From: Pyropia yezoensis
Lineage: Eukaryota; Rhodophyta; Bangiophyceae; Bangiales; Bangiaceae
Assembly: GCA_009829735.1 (NCBI GenBank)
Contig: CM020620.1
Location: 17,256,354-17,320,353, forward strand
DNA: 64,000 nucleotides
Direction: 5' to 3'
Part shown: positions 30,698 through 40,208 of the stretch, piece by piece
How positions within the stretch are numbered: position 1 is the first letter of the stretch
Layout of the letters: the number at the start of each line of letters is the position of its first letter
Notes under the pieces: model-generated
What the model saw: the letters and a program-made list of their open reading frames with translations, nothing else
Database searches by the model: none
What the model was told of the DNA's origin: nothing
Position numbers and translations under genes: made by a program

Positions 30698-33145
30698 ATG
30701 TCCTATCCCCAGGTGCTTGAAGAGGAGGAAGACCTCCTGATCGGGGAGGAGATGGAGGACGACGCGCCTGTCGGTCCCGACGCCGCGCGTTACGGGGTGA
30801 GCTCGTCTGACGACGACGGGCCTGCGGTGTCCGTCCGTCTGTCGGCCGGAGGACTGTCGTCCGTGTGCAGCGGCACGACGGTGCCGTCGGCCGGCGGTCA
30901 ACCCGGCGGTCAACCGCGCGTGGCGGCTTCTACCCCCTCTCTGCCGGCTGCCCGGATGGGGCCTGGTGCCGGTGCCGGCTCACCGCAGGTACCTCAAGAT
31001 GGTCCGCCCTGCGGCGGAGGTCGCGACCCGCAGCCGACTCCGGCTGGTCAAGGTGGTCCGGGTGTCCGGGCGGTGACTCCTCGAGGCGGTCCCGACGTTG
31101 ACGCGGGTGGTGGTGGCGGTGCGACACCCTGTGCGGCGGGTCAAGACGGTGCGGGTGTCCGCACGGCCGGGGCTCCGGCTCCGGAGGCTGTCCAAGTGCC
31201 TTCCCCTTCCGAGGCGGGGGCTACGCCGACGGGTGGTGCCGGCGCCGGTGCCGTACCTGCGGTGCCGCGGGCGTCGAGCGGTCAAGACGCTCCTTCTCCC
31301 ATGGCGGTTGACACCGGGAGTTACTCCGGGCGGGCGCCCGCCCTTCTTCTTCCTCCTCGGCCTCGTCCATCTCCGACGTCGGCCCCTCTGCCGGTGGTGC
31401 GTCCCCCGGCGCCCCCGATTCTTCCTGGTCCTGCCCGGGTTGCCCCGTTGGGTGGCGGCGTCGCCGTGGCGGCGGGTCAACCCGCCATGTCGGTGTCCGA
31501 CTTGGTGGCTCGGGTTCGAGGCCTCACGGTGCAAGAGTCGATGGAGTCCGATGGGCGTATGCGGGTGGACTTCCACCTGGTGCATCCCCGTGGAGAATCC
31601 TCCCGGCGCGTCAAGGTGGACCTGTGCTGGGAGCGGGAGTTGGTGCGGCTGGTCAACCAGCCGAACGCGGTCCGGGTGGAACACCATTGGATCCTGAGTC
31701 AGCCGGACGACCGGCATGCGCAGCCCTGGCGCACCCGGGTGGGACGGGGTGAGGTCTACCTCGACCCCAACTTCGGGGTCTGCGACTTGATTGCCCCCGC
31801 GTTGCCGCGGGAGATTGACTACCCGGCTAGTGCTCGGGGGATTGCGGCGGCGGCGGAGCCGGTTGCGTTTGGGGAGACGGTGAGCCGTACCGGTCGGTAT
31901 CCCGACTTTGACTACTACCCGGGGGTACCCCCGTATCTGTCGTTGACGGCTCCCTACCCGCCCATGGCGGGGTTGAAGTCGGCGTCGAGTTGGCGACGTA
32001 ACCATGGTGTCATGGCGGATGCGTTCCGCACGGATATAACGTGTGCGTTGCAGACCGGCAACGGTCGTGCTCCGGTATACACTCCCGTGCGCCCGCCGCT
32101 ATGGCAGGAGGGGTGGGAACCCGCCCCTGCTTTCCGGTTTGACACCGGCTCCTGTCTTCGCTACTTCGGGAGTGTGTTGGCCTCGCGACCGGTCCACCCG
32201 TTGCAGGGTACCTTCACCCTTGAGGTTACCCTCGGGCAGGCTTCATCCTTCTTGCTGTCCGTCCGCCGGCAGGGTCGTCTGTTTCATCTTCCGACGGGTG
32301 TCCGTCGGCACATCGCGCAGTTGGGCGTGGATCTGATAGCTGCCAAGACCGGGTTGGCCCGGGAGTTCGAAGCCCTGCTGGCTGTTCACGATGCCGTGAA
32401 CTGGGCTGGGGTGTTGGCCCTTCCCCCGTACCGGGACCCGCAGGCTGGGGCTTCCCCCTTGCCTCGTCACTCGTTGCGTGTCCGGCGTACTCAGCCGGGT
32501 GAGCCTAGTTGCCATGGGTGGGCGTCCACCGAGGCCGTTCCTGACCTGGGTATTCCCATGGTTATCCATGACCCTCTTCAGGTCCTTGCTCCGTGGTTCG
32601 GTAACCCGATGCCGGCGGCGGTTGGCCGTCGTCCCCGAGAGTGGGGCTCTGTGGGTGGGGAGCGTGAGGTGTCCCGTCGTCGGGCGGAGTACCGCCGTGG
32701 TTACGGTGGAGCCCCTTCGGTAGGGTCCTACCGGGCCTCGTATCAGGTGCCACCGGCTCCGGTGGTAGCCGTGTCGGCTCCTGTGGCTCCTCTGGCTGCG
32801 CCAGTGTCACCTCCCGCCCCTGTCCTACATGACGGGGGTCCCCGTCTCTGGTATGAAGGCGTTGACGCCCTTGTTACCCGCGCAATGCGTGGGGGTCTCT
32901 CTGTTAGCTGGGGGGATATCCCCCCAGGTGCTGCGCTGGTTGGGTCAGCGCGTTGCTTTGGTGGCGTGCTGGACCGCCTCCAGAAAGCTCTGGAGGACGT
33001 GGAGGCTGGCCGCAGCACCCTCGTCCAGCTATGCACCGAGGTAACTCGGGTGGTCGACCGTCGTGACATTGCCGACCGGTGGAGCACGGAGGTATACGCG
33101 CTTACGCGTGAGTGGCCTCCCTCGGGCAGTGGGTCTACCCACTGA
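30698..33145 (+). CDS. Antisense ORF of the chromovirus, 815 residues, unknown function
   Basis: It starts at ATG 30698 (MSYPQVLEEEEDLLIGEEME) and ends at TGA 33143-33145, opposite in direction to gag-pol. Residues 1-270 are acidic and then Gly/Pro/Ala-rich. Residues about 270-600 look like a folded domain: SDLVARVRGLTVQESMESDG, RRVKVDLCWERELVRLVNQP, WILSQPDDRHAQPWRTRVGR, FRFDTGSCLRYFGSVLASRP, FTLEVTLGQASSFLLSVRRQ. A C-terminal helix follows (RLQKALEDVEAGRSTLVQL). There is no signal peptide or membrane segment, so it is not env-like. Some plant LTR elements also carry antisense ORFs before the 3' LTR (Grande gene 23, RIRE2-type). I recognise no homology. Its integrity over 2.4 kb argues that it is kept. 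Confidence 0.65.
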   Translation: MSYPQVLEEEEDLLIGEEMEDDAPVGPDAARYGVSSSDDDGPAVSVRLSAGGLSSVCSGTTVPSAGGQPGGQPRVAASTPSLPAARMGPGAGAGSPQVPQDGPPCGGGRDPQPTPAGQGGPGVRAVTPRGGPDVDAGGGGGATPCAAGQDGAGVRTAGAPAPEAVQVPSPSEAGATPTGGAGAGAVPAVPRASSGQDAPSPMAVDTGSYSGRAPALLLPPRPRPSPTSAPLPVVRPPAPPILPGPARVAPLGGGVAVAAGQPAMSVSDLVARVRGLTVQESMESDGRMRVDFHLVHPRGESSRRVKVDLCWERELVRLVNQPNAVRVEHHWILSQPDDRHAQPWRTRVGRGEVYLDPNFGVCDLIAPALPREIDYPASARGIAAAAEPVAFGETVSRTGRYPDFDYYPGVPPYLSLTAPYPPMAGLKSASSWRRNHGVMADAFRTDITCALQTGNGRAPVYTPVRPPLWQEGWEPAPAFRFDTGSCLRYFGSVLASRPVHPLQGTFTLEVTLGQASSFLLSVRRQGRLFHLPTGVRRHIAQLGVDLIAAKTGLAREFEALLAVHDAVNWAGVLALPPYRDPQAGASPLPRHSLRVRRTQPGEPSCHGWASTEAVPDLGIPMVIHDPLQVLAPWFGNPMPAAVGRRPREWGSVGGEREVSRRRAEYRRGYGGAPSVGSYRASYQVPPAPVVAVSAPVAPLAAPVSPPAPVLHDGGPRLWYEGVDALVTRAMRGGLSVSWGDIPPGAALVGSARCFGGVLDRLQKALEDVEAGRSTLVQLCTEVTRVVDRRDIADRWSTEVYALTREWPPSGSGSTH

Positions 33146-33459
33146 GGAGTGCTATTTGTTTGTGAGGGAGAGGGCCCCGGCAACCCTTATGGTAGCCGGG
33201 TAGTAGTGAGTATAAACTCATCCCCCGCTGGGGGCATTGCTTGCCTCTGTTTGCTGCCCTGGGGAGTACCCCTCCTGGCTCAGTGGTGCCTCGCCTCCCG
33301 CCCAACTTCTTCCGGTTGGTTCATGCTTGGGGAGGTTATCCTCCCTCACTTTGTGTCTTGGCTTGGGGAGGTCATCCTCCCGTGTAAGCTCCCTAGTTAC
33401 TTCGATATTATCGGAGTTAGCCTTTACCTTTAAGTTAACTTATTAAGGTTCAGGTTTTT

Positions 33460-33555
33460 ACTTAGTTACCTAAGCTTAGCTCTACTTAGTTACCTAAGCT
33501 TGGTTCGACTTAGAAACCTAAGTCTGATTTGACTTAGAAACCTAAGTCTGCCGTA
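33460..33555. repeat. Four 24-bp palindromic units between convergent ORFs (left unit)
   Basis: Units start at 33460, 33484, 33508 and 33532. Units 1-2 share acttagttacctaagctt and units 3-4 share acttagaaacctaagtctg. Each forms a 5-6-bp stem (ACTTAG/CTAAGT) with a 4-base loop. They sit between the stop of the antisense ORF (33145) and the stop of pol (33627). A two-way terminator, RNA-processing or protein-binding role is possible. Confidence 0.85.
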
Positions 33556-33626
33556 ACCATGTCACACCCTACTTAGTAGGTATAAGCCTCACCCCCCAAC
33601 AGCCGAAGTCGGTGTCGGTTGGGTTG

Positions 33627-36600
33627 TTACAGTAGGCGTCGTCGCCTCATGTACGGCATGAGGAGTTGGCGGGGTATATTCGCCGCCTGTTCCCAGGTGG
33701 GTGAGTCGTATCCGACCCACATAACCTTGACGTACCAGGGTCCTGGTATGTCCGGGTCGGTGTGTCCGACCACGCTCTCTACTTGGTATGGAATCCCATC
33801 CGGTCCCACCGGGTCATCCGACCGGTGGGTTGTAAGAGCTTCATGTAGCAACCCAGCCGGTACCGGCTGAGGCTGTTCCGGCTTCGGAGCAGGTGTGACA
33901 TCATTCATACTGATGCGTTGGATCTCCGTATCGGAGTGTAAGATAACAGAGTGGTCATCTCTGTGGAGGATCTGGTACGGTCCCTTGACCGGTTGCATAA
34001 GCTTGTTCCCTCGGAACTTCTGGTGTCTGATATAGACCCAGTCACCTGTTACCAGGGTTGCGTTGCGCACCCGTAGTCGGGCGTCGAAGTTGTTCTTATA
34101 CCGAAGTTGTGTTCTGTCCAGGGCACCCTTGAGCTTAGGAATCATCCACGATAGCTTGGCCAACCAAGCTAGGTGGATGCGTTCGGCGGGTCGGCCCTTC
34201 GGTGTATCATACCGAGTGCACCTGCCGGGTGGCAGCGTCAGGTTACCGACGCCTAGTGGCATGACCCACTCCAGCGGAGCAATGTTTGTGCTCCGATGTG
34301 GCCTGGCATTGTATGCCAGGGTGAGTACGGACAGAAGCCTGTCCCAAGTGTTCGTGTGCTCGGCCACGTAGCACTGTAGCATCTTTACGATGGTGCGGTT
34401 AAACCGCTCCACCTGCCCGTTGGACTGCGGGTGGTAGTCGGATGCCCGACGTGGTTCGATACCGAACATGCCCAGGACCTTAGTGCAGAATGCCGACGTA
34501 AGGTTTGCTCCGTTATCGGAGAGGAGTTGCTTCATGACTCCGTATGCACTGATCCAGTGGTCAACCACTGCGTTCATGATCGTGTATGCCGTATCATTCG
34601 GGATGGCTGCCGCTCTTGACAGCTTAGTGAAGCGGTCAGACATGACCAGGATGTACCTGTTCCCTTCTTCCGTTATCGGAAGTGGCCCGAGTATGTCGAT
34701 AGCGACTTGCTCGTTGGGCCCATCAGGTGGGAATAGCTTCATGGCAGACGCCCGCCTATGTAGACTCATGCGGTTACGTGCACAGGGGTGGCATCCCCGT
34801 ACGTGGTCGACCACGTCGACGGCCATTGCTGGCCAGTAGAAGAACCTTCGCATTGCTGCGAACATACGTGAACCCCCCGGGTGTCCGGCTGTAGGGTTCT
34901 CATGTTCTCGTTTCATGACGGCTTGCCGTAAGGACACGGGAACCACGACTTGATGTCGTCCATCGGCGGGTGCCCGCCGGTATATGAGTCCGTCTTCGTT
35001 CTCGGAGAAGATGCCGGCCGTACCGGCCAGGAGGTTAGCACGATGACGTCTACAGTCATCGTCGTTGGCCTGTGCCTCGCGGAAGTCCGCGAGGGTCAAT
35101 GGGCGCGCTAGGTGTGCCATGGTATGGTCAGCCATACCCTGGGTAGCATTACCCACCATGCACACCGGTACTACCGGGATGTCCTCGTCCACCGGGCGGG
35201 TATCCCCGCTCGGGGTGTCGAGTCGAGACAACGCGTCTCCGAGGTGGTGGGTTGACCCAGCCTTATACACCGTGCGGTAGTCGTGCTCGGCCATCTTCAG
35301 CCTCCATCGGGCTAGCCTCCCATGGCTATCGGAATCCTTGTCACCAAGGTTGAGGAGCCATCGTAGGGGTTCGTGGTCGGACCTCACGATGAACCTGGAG
35401 CCCTCCAGGTATGGACGGAGCAGTTGCACTGCCCATATAACTCCGAGGCATTCACGCTCGGTGGCACTATAGTTCCGCTCAGCCGGGTTGAGTGTCCGGC
35501 TGAAGTACCCTACCGGACGTAGGTCCGGGATAACGTTATCGGTACCGATCAACGTCTCTCCCTGTAACAGGGTGCATCCCACTTGTGTATCACACGCATC
35601 GACATCGATGACGAAGGTACCCCGTCTATGCGGTAACGCAAGGACGGGTGGGGCTAGTAGGGCTCGCTTCAGCGACTCGAATGCCTCCTCTTCGCTAGGC
35701 GAAGGGGGTTGGAGTACCTTGGGTAAGGTACTGCTCGTAAGAACCGTTAACGGTTTAGCTATCCGAGCGAAGTCCTTGACGAACCGTCGGTATACATTGC
35801 ACATTCCCAGGAAGCTCTTGAGCTGCGTCTGGGTGTTAGGGAACCGGGCATCCCGGAGTGCCCGGGTATTGGCTTCGAGTACCCCTAGTTTACCAGGGGT
35901 TATCTGGTGGCCCAGATATTCGACCGTCTGTTGGAAGAAGGCGCACTTCTTCAGACGCAGGGTTACCCCGGCGTTCCTCAAGAGGGTGAGTACCTCGTCA
36001 ACATGTTGTACATGGTCATCCATGTTACGCGAGAAGACGATGACGTCATCGAGGTACACTAGGCAGTTACGCCACTTCACCCCAGACAGTATGATGTCGA
36101 TAGCCCGCTGGAATGTAGCGGGGGCGTTGGACAATCCGAAGGGCATCCTTAGGAACTCGTACACTCCACTGTGACAGACGAATGCCGTCTTGGGGATATC
36201 CTCGTCCGCCACCGGGATCTGCCAGTATCCGGCATTGCAGTCGATGGTGGTAAACACCGTAGCCTCCCCCAGGGAGTCGATGCATTCATCCATCCTTGGT
36301 AAAGGGTATGAGTCCTTCTTGGTAACCAAGTTGAGGCGTCGATAATCGATGCAAAACCGAGGGGTTTGATCCTTCTTCGGCACAATAACGACTGGGGCAC
36401 CCCATTCCGACATCGAAGGTCGGATCACCTTAGCTTCACTCATCCTCTTCACTTCTCCATCAACGATCTCTCGTTGCATAGGTCCCGCTCGGTGCGGTTG
36501 TGAGCGGGCGGGTCGTGCGCCTGGTACCAGGTCTATACGATGTTGGGTTGCCCCAATGGTCCCCAAGGCCCCGCCTGTCCACATAACGTCATGCTTTCTT

Positions 36601-37814
36601 AGCATCCGTCGTACCCCTTCGGCTACCGAAGGGGGAAGGTGGTCGAGGTCAGCCTCGGCCAGTGCCTTCAAGGCCTCTTGGTCCTTTGGCGGCAGGTCCG
36701 CCGGAGCCGCCGATGGGTTAGGCTTCCCGTCATCGGGTTGCTGTCGCTCGGTGGTCTCGGCGACCGCCAGTACTTCAAGTGGTTCCACTTGACCTTCCTT
36801 ATCAGGGGTAAGGATATCTCCTTCGTAGAGTTCGGCAATCCCGAGGATAGTTCCCTTCGGGAGGGTGACTGCCTTACGGCGGTAGTTCGCCATCACTAGG
36901 AGGGACGACCCTCCTGCTGGGAGGTCTATGAGACCGTTGGCCATGGTCAACCCATGGCGCTTGTACGTCCGTAGGTTGGACTGGACTCTGCAGATGCCTG
37001 CGAGGTCGCAGTTAACCGGGAGGACTGTCTCTGACAACGGCTCAAAGCGAGTTCGCTTGGCCAACCGAAGTGTCTTCGGCTCGACGCTTGCGTACACCTC
37101 AGCCACGTTAACGTGGCTTCCTTGTAGCGTCAGGTCCCTGACGATAGCCGTGTGTCCTCGCTTCGTCCCGTCGGCTTCTTGAAGCTCGACGGTCCTCCGG
37201 CCTGGCCGGATTGCATCAACGTGAACGTTGATGAAGGTGCACCCCAGTATGCAGGGCACCGATAGCGTTTCACATACCAGGAAGTCAACTTCCGTGGTGA
37301 GATCCCCGATGGTAACCTGCAGCGACATCGCTGCGGTCGTACGAATGAGTCGACCATTCGCGTCCTTGATGGTGGGTCCCCGAGTCACTCTGACTCGTGG
37401 AAGCCACTTGTCCGGGAGGGTATCCTTCCGGATAAGGTTGGGTCCAGCCCCTGTGTCCAGTACAGGGTAGTACGATCGTGTCGACTGGGGGTCAACCCCC
37501 AGTGTGGCTGATACCTTGAAGTTCTCCAAGGTAAACAACACATGTCCTACACCGATATCCGGTGTAGCTCGGGCATCCTGAACAGGGCCCTTGTCTGGTT
37601 CAACGTGAAGGGGCTTCCCGTCCTCTCCTCCCAACCTCGGAGGTTGGTCATCAATCCCCTGACGCCGTGTCGTCGGGGCCGGAAGGTGTACCCGGGGGTT
37701 GATGCGGCGTCGGCTCAACCGCGCTCTCCGTGGGGCTTTCCCCGCGGTACTCCGGGGTGGCTTGCTTGGGTGACCCCAGCGCCCCCCGGTCATCCTTCCT
37801 CTTACTCGTTTCCC
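33627..37814 (-). CDS. pol: Chromovirus Pol (left unit): protease, RT, RNase H, integrase, chromodomain
   Basis: The frame is open from the frameshift site (37808-37814); the first ATG is at 37793, and positions below count from it. Protease DTGAG is at 113-117. RT blocks follow: RFCIDYRRLNLVTKKDSYPL, FTTIDCNAGYWQIPV, MPFGLSNAPATFQ, and catalytic YLDD at about 580. RNase H (FVIDVDACDTQVGC, RNYSATERECLGVIWAVQLL) comes next. Integrase has an HHCC zinc finger (HENPTAGHPGG, CHPCARN) and a DDE core (DILGPLP, LSDNGANLTSAF, SDYHPQSNGQVERFN). The C-terminus is a chromodomain (YQVESVVGH, WYVKVMWVGYDSPTWEQA) that in chromoviruses steers integration to modified histones. All catalytic residues looked for are present and the frame is uninterrupted. 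Confidence 0.95.
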   Translation of the reverse strand, partial: GKRVRGRMTGGRWGHPSKPPRSTAGKAPRRARLSRRRINPRVHLPAPTTRRQGIDDQPPRLGGEDGKPLHVEPDKGPVQDARATPDIGVGHVLFTLENFKVSATLGVDPQSTRSYYPVLDTGAGPNLIRKDTLPDKWLPRVRVTRGPTIKDANGRLIRTTAAMSLQVTIGDLTTEVDFLVCETLSVPCILGCTFINVHVDAIRPGRRTVELQEADGTKRGHTAIVRDLTLQGSHVNVAEVYASVEPKTLRLAKRTRFEPLSETVLPVNCDLAGICRVQSNLRTYKRHGLTMANGLIDLPAGGSSLLVMANYRRKAVTLPKGTILGIAELYEGDILTPDKEGQVEPLEVLAVAETTERQQPDDGKPNPSAAPADLPPKDQEALKALAEADLDHLPPSVAEGVRRMLRKHDVMWTGGALGTIGATQHRIDLVPGARPARSQPHRAGPMQREIVDGEVKRMSEAKVIRPSMSEWGAPVVIVPKKDQTPRFCIDYRRLNLVTKKDSYPLPRMDECIDSLGEATVFTTIDCNAGYWQIPVADEDIPKTAFVCHSGVYEFLRMPFGLSNAPATFQRAIDIILSGVKWRNCLVYLDDVIVFSRNMDDHVQHVDEVLTLLRNAGVTLRLKKCAFFQQTVEYLGHQITPGKLGVLEANTRALRDARFPNTQTQLKSFLGMCNVYRRFVKDFARIAKPLTVLTSSTLPKVLQPPSPSEEEAFESLKRALLAPPVLALPHRRGTFVIDVDACDTQVGCTLLQGETLIGTDNVIPDLRPVGYFSRTLNPAERNYSATERECLGVIWAVQLLRPYLEGSRFIVRSDHEPLRWLLNLGDKDSDSHGRLARWRLKMAEHDYRTVYKAGSTHHLGDALSRLDTPSGDTRPVDEDIPVVPVCMVGNATQGMADHTMAHLARPLTLADFREAQANDDDCRRHRANLLAGTAGIFSENEDGLIYRRAPADGRHQVVVPVSLRQAVMKREHENPTAGHPGGSRMFAAMRRFFYWPAMAVDVVDHVRGCHPCARNRMSLHRRASAMKLFPPDGPNEQVAIDILGPLPITEEGNRYILVMSDRFTKLSRAAAIPNDTAYTIMNAVVDHWISAYGVMKQLLSDNGANLTSAFCTKVLGMFGIEPRRASDYHPQSNGQVERFNRTIVKMLQCYVAEHTNTWDRLLSVLTLAYNARPHRSTNIAPLEWVMPLGVGNLTLPPGRCTRYDTPKGRPAERIHLAWLAKLSWMIPKLKGALDRTQLRYKNNFDARLRVRNATLVTGDWVYIRHQKFRGNKLMQPVKGPYQILHRDDHSVILHSDTEIQRISMNDVTPAPKPEQPQPVPAGLLHEALTTHRSDDPVGPDGIPYQVESVVGHTDPDIPGPWYVKVMWVGYDSPTWEQAANIPRQLLMPYMRRRRLL
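37808..37814 (-). promoter_or_regulatory. Predicted -1 frameshift site GGGAAAC (left unit)
   Basis: The minus strand reads gcg gga aac gag taa; the heptamer G GGA AAC is a well-known -1 slippery sequence. Pol lies exactly in the -1 frame and continues into the first ATG at 37793. Confidence 0.65.
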
Positions 37815-37898
37815 GCCCTTGGTAGGGTGCTGTCCGCCGGGACATCCGGCTGAGGAGGTGCCCCCTCGACGGCCAGTACTCCACCTGGAGCTGGCTGC

Positions 37899-39983
37899 CT
37901 ACCCGGTGCGGGTCCGGGTGTTGGGGGGGATACCCCCCGGTGGATGCCTTGCGTTGCGCCGCTGCCCGCCGAGACCCTCGGGGATGAGTGGGCAGGAAGA
38001 CACCCAGTGCTGGGGATCCCCACACAACATACATCCGGACGTGCCGGTCCCCCCTTGAGGTCGCATCGGGGTAGCCCCGTAGCTACGGTTGCCTCCCTCG
38101 GGCGCCCGAGTGCCTGGTCCCTGGTAGGCCTTGGGTCCTTGGGTCAACCGGAACATGGACTCCCCCAACCGGTTGGGTCGGCCCGCAATCTGCGGGGGTG
38201 CCTCCGTGCGCACCGCCCATGTTGGCAAGGGTTGGTGAGGGTTACCCGTCACCGGGGAGTACCCCGTAGTCCGCACATACGGGACGCGCCGTCCCGTTCC
38301 TTCGTTGACCTGGAACTGGGTTCCAGCCGGGGCGATGTACGCTACCGTACCATGTTCATCAATCACCGGCGTCGCCGGTAGCAACAGGTGGCCCTGTTGG
38401 TCGACTAGAGGGTCACCCTCACCAATAGGGGTATGTTCGGTCGCCACCAGTACTGGTGCGGCCTTACGTTCCACCTTCTCTTGCCTCGGTACCGGGGTAA
38501 GACTGGGCTTGCCTCCCTCACCCTTGGGCTTCGGGGCCAAGGCACACTCCGGGTGTAGAACCCGGTAGGCGTCCCCTAGGGACTTGCACATATGCATCAG
38601 TCGACTGAAGTTCGTCCGTGCCGTGTTGGCGCCCCGTGCGGATATCCGCACGTAGTTGGGTACTCCTGCGAACAGGATGGCCCGTAGCTCCCCTTCTCCG
38701 AGGAGCTTCCCCAGCTCGTAGTCGAGCTCTTGGATCCGGCGTCCAAACATCTCCTCATCCTCCCAGGACTGGGCGGTGGCAGTGCGAAGGGCCCGATAGT
38801 GGTCCTCGCACTTGTCCTCACTGAGGTAGCTGCTCAGCAGCTCCTTCAATATCCCACGGTAATCCATGGGGGTGGCCGCGACCCTCATTCCCGGCATCGG
38901 GGATGCCTGGCGAAGAATGCCTCGCACCCGTTCATCAACAAAGAACGGGAGGATCTCCAGGGCCAGCCCCTCGTTAACGAGCGCCTTGTCTGCGGCTGCC
39001 TTGAAGCTAGTCAAGAAGCCGATGACTGCCAACGGGCGTCCGTTCGGCCCCCCGAACATAGGGACTCCCTTCATAAGGGTCTGCATAGAGCGGATCGCCC
39101 GATGCGACGTATTACGCATCGATTCCGATACGGTGGTAGAGCGGTCCTCCAAACGATAACGTTCCGGAGTAAGAACCGACCGGAAGACCTCGTTGACGAT
39201 CTCCGTGTCAGCGTCCTGGATATCCAGTCGCTTAGCCAGTTGATGAGCAAACTCATCGGACTCCATCCGCTTCAGTAGGCTCGCAGTTACCTGCGCGGTC
39301 GTAGCTTCCACCACTGAAGATGGTACTTCAGGCGTCGGCACCTCGGGAACCCGAGTTGCCGGGCCTCCTTCGTCGTGGGGGTACTGCGAGAGGGTACCCC
39401 CTCCCCCAATAACCGACTCTCCCCCGGCGTACGTATCTGCCGGGTCGTGTCCGCGGAGTCCGCTTCGGGTGCTCCGAGCGTATCGCTCCGTGTGACTCCG
39501 TTCCAACTCTGCCGACGAGTCGGACCCATACCCCATTGTGTCCGGGGGTTGTCCAGGAGTAGCAACCCCGGGATTGACCCTGGTGGACTCCGAAAGTAGT
39601 CCGGCCGGTTCGAACCGTACCGGTGTGGGAGGAACACGACGGGGTCCCGTCGTGTGCCGTGTTGACATCAACACTGCCATTGCGTCCTCCGTCCGATCTT
39701 GACGGGCGTCGAGCCCGGAAAACCGGGCCTCGATGCGGGCCAATGATGCCATCAGGGAATCCCCTGGTGAAGGAGGCGGCGGAGTGAGGTCGGTCGACGA
39801 CAGTTGAGGCGGGCCCCCGCCTCCTGCCGTCCGAGCCGTGCCAAACGTCGATCCGGCACCGGAAAGCATTGGCGTCTCAATGTTATCGATCGGGTTCCCG
39901 ATCCCGGTTCCCGTAGTCACCTCCGGAGTCGGCGTCGACGCCGATCCGTCATCTTGAACGTTCCCCGTCTCTTGGGTAGACAT
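37899..39983 (-). CDS. gag: Chromovirus Gag (left unit), frame lost near the end
   Basis: The start is ATG 39983 (MSTQETGNVQDDGS). The capsid-like region (PMFGGPNGRPLAVIGFLTSF, LLSSYLSEDKCEDHYRALRT, ELDYELGKLLGEGELRAILF) is followed by a CCHC knuckle (CMLCGDPQHWVSSC). Compared with the right unit it lacks one C near 37974 and one base near 37926, so it ends early (NTRTRTG at 37899) instead of reaching GNE at the slippery site. As written, this copy could not make the Gag-Pol fusion. These could be real mutations or homopolymer errors. Confidence 0.85.
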   Translation of the reverse strand: MSTQETGNVQDDGSASTPTPEVTTGTGIGNPIDNIETPMLSGAGSTFGTARTAGGGGPPQLSSTDLTPPPPSPGDSLMASLARIEARFSGLDARQDRTEDAMAVLMSTRHTTGPRRVPPTPVRFEPAGLLSESTRVNPGVATPGQPPDTMGYGSDSSAELERSHTERYARSTRSGLRGHDPADTYAGGESVIGGGGTLSQYPHDEGGPATRVPEVPTPEVPSSVVEATTAQVTASLLKRMESDEFAHQLAKRLDIQDADTEIVNEVFRSVLTPERYRLEDRSTTVSESMRNTSHRAIRSMQTLMKGVPMFGGPNGRPLAVIGFLTSFKAAADKALVNEGLALEILPFFVDERVRGILRQASPMPGMRVAATPMDYRGILKELLSSYLSEDKCEDHYRALRTATAQSWEDEEMFGRRIQELDYELGKLLGEGELRAILFAGVPNYVRISARGANTARTNFSRLMHMCKSLGDAYRVLHPECALAPKPKGEGGKPSLTPVPRQEKVERKAAPVLVATEHTPIGEGDPLVDQQGHLLLPATPVIDEHGTVAYIAPAGTQFQVNEGTGRRVPYVRTTGYSPVTGNPHQPLPTWAVRTEAPPQIAGRPNRLGESMFRLTQGPKAYQGPGTRAPEGGNRSYGATPMRPQGGTGTSGCMLCGDPQHWVSSCPLIPEGLGGQRRNARHPPGGIPPNTRTRTG

Positions 39984-39989
39984 AGTCAC

Positions 39990-40208
39990 AATCAGTCAAC
40001 CGACGCAACGACCACCACGAATAAGAGAGCGAGGGGGTAGATTGGGGAGAGTAACAGTAGGTCACAGTCACAGGTAAAAGCTCAACACAATCGATCAGGT
40101 CGCAACACCACGAGTACAAGAAAAGGACCGGATCCCTATCCGTGTGCCAGGGCCGAAGACGGCGTCACCACAAGGGTGACGGAAACCCGTCCCCTGCTGC
40201 TCCACCAA
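39990..40208 (-). other. 5' untranslated leader and primer binding site (left unit)
   Basis: Next to the LTR end at 40209, the plus strand reads tcccctgctgctccacca (40190-40207). This looks like a tRNA 3' end with terminal CCA, so its complement is the primer binding site, one base from the LTR. It is not the common initiator-Met type (TGGTATCAGAGC). I cannot name the tRNA. Confidence 0.6.

Noticed and set aside
30698-33145. The antisense ORF as an envelope gene
   Set aside because: It has no signal peptide, no hydrophobic membrane segment and no cysteine pattern, and it runs opposite to gag-pol.
33460-33555. CRISPR-like array
   Set aside because: The units are contiguous without unique spacers, in a eukaryotic retroelement, so they are tandem stem-loops.
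33619-36174. Plus-strand open frames across pol (also repeated in the right unit)
   Set aside because: They are antisense shadows of the RT/RNase H/integrase frame, which has all catalytic motifs. They lack motifs of their own.
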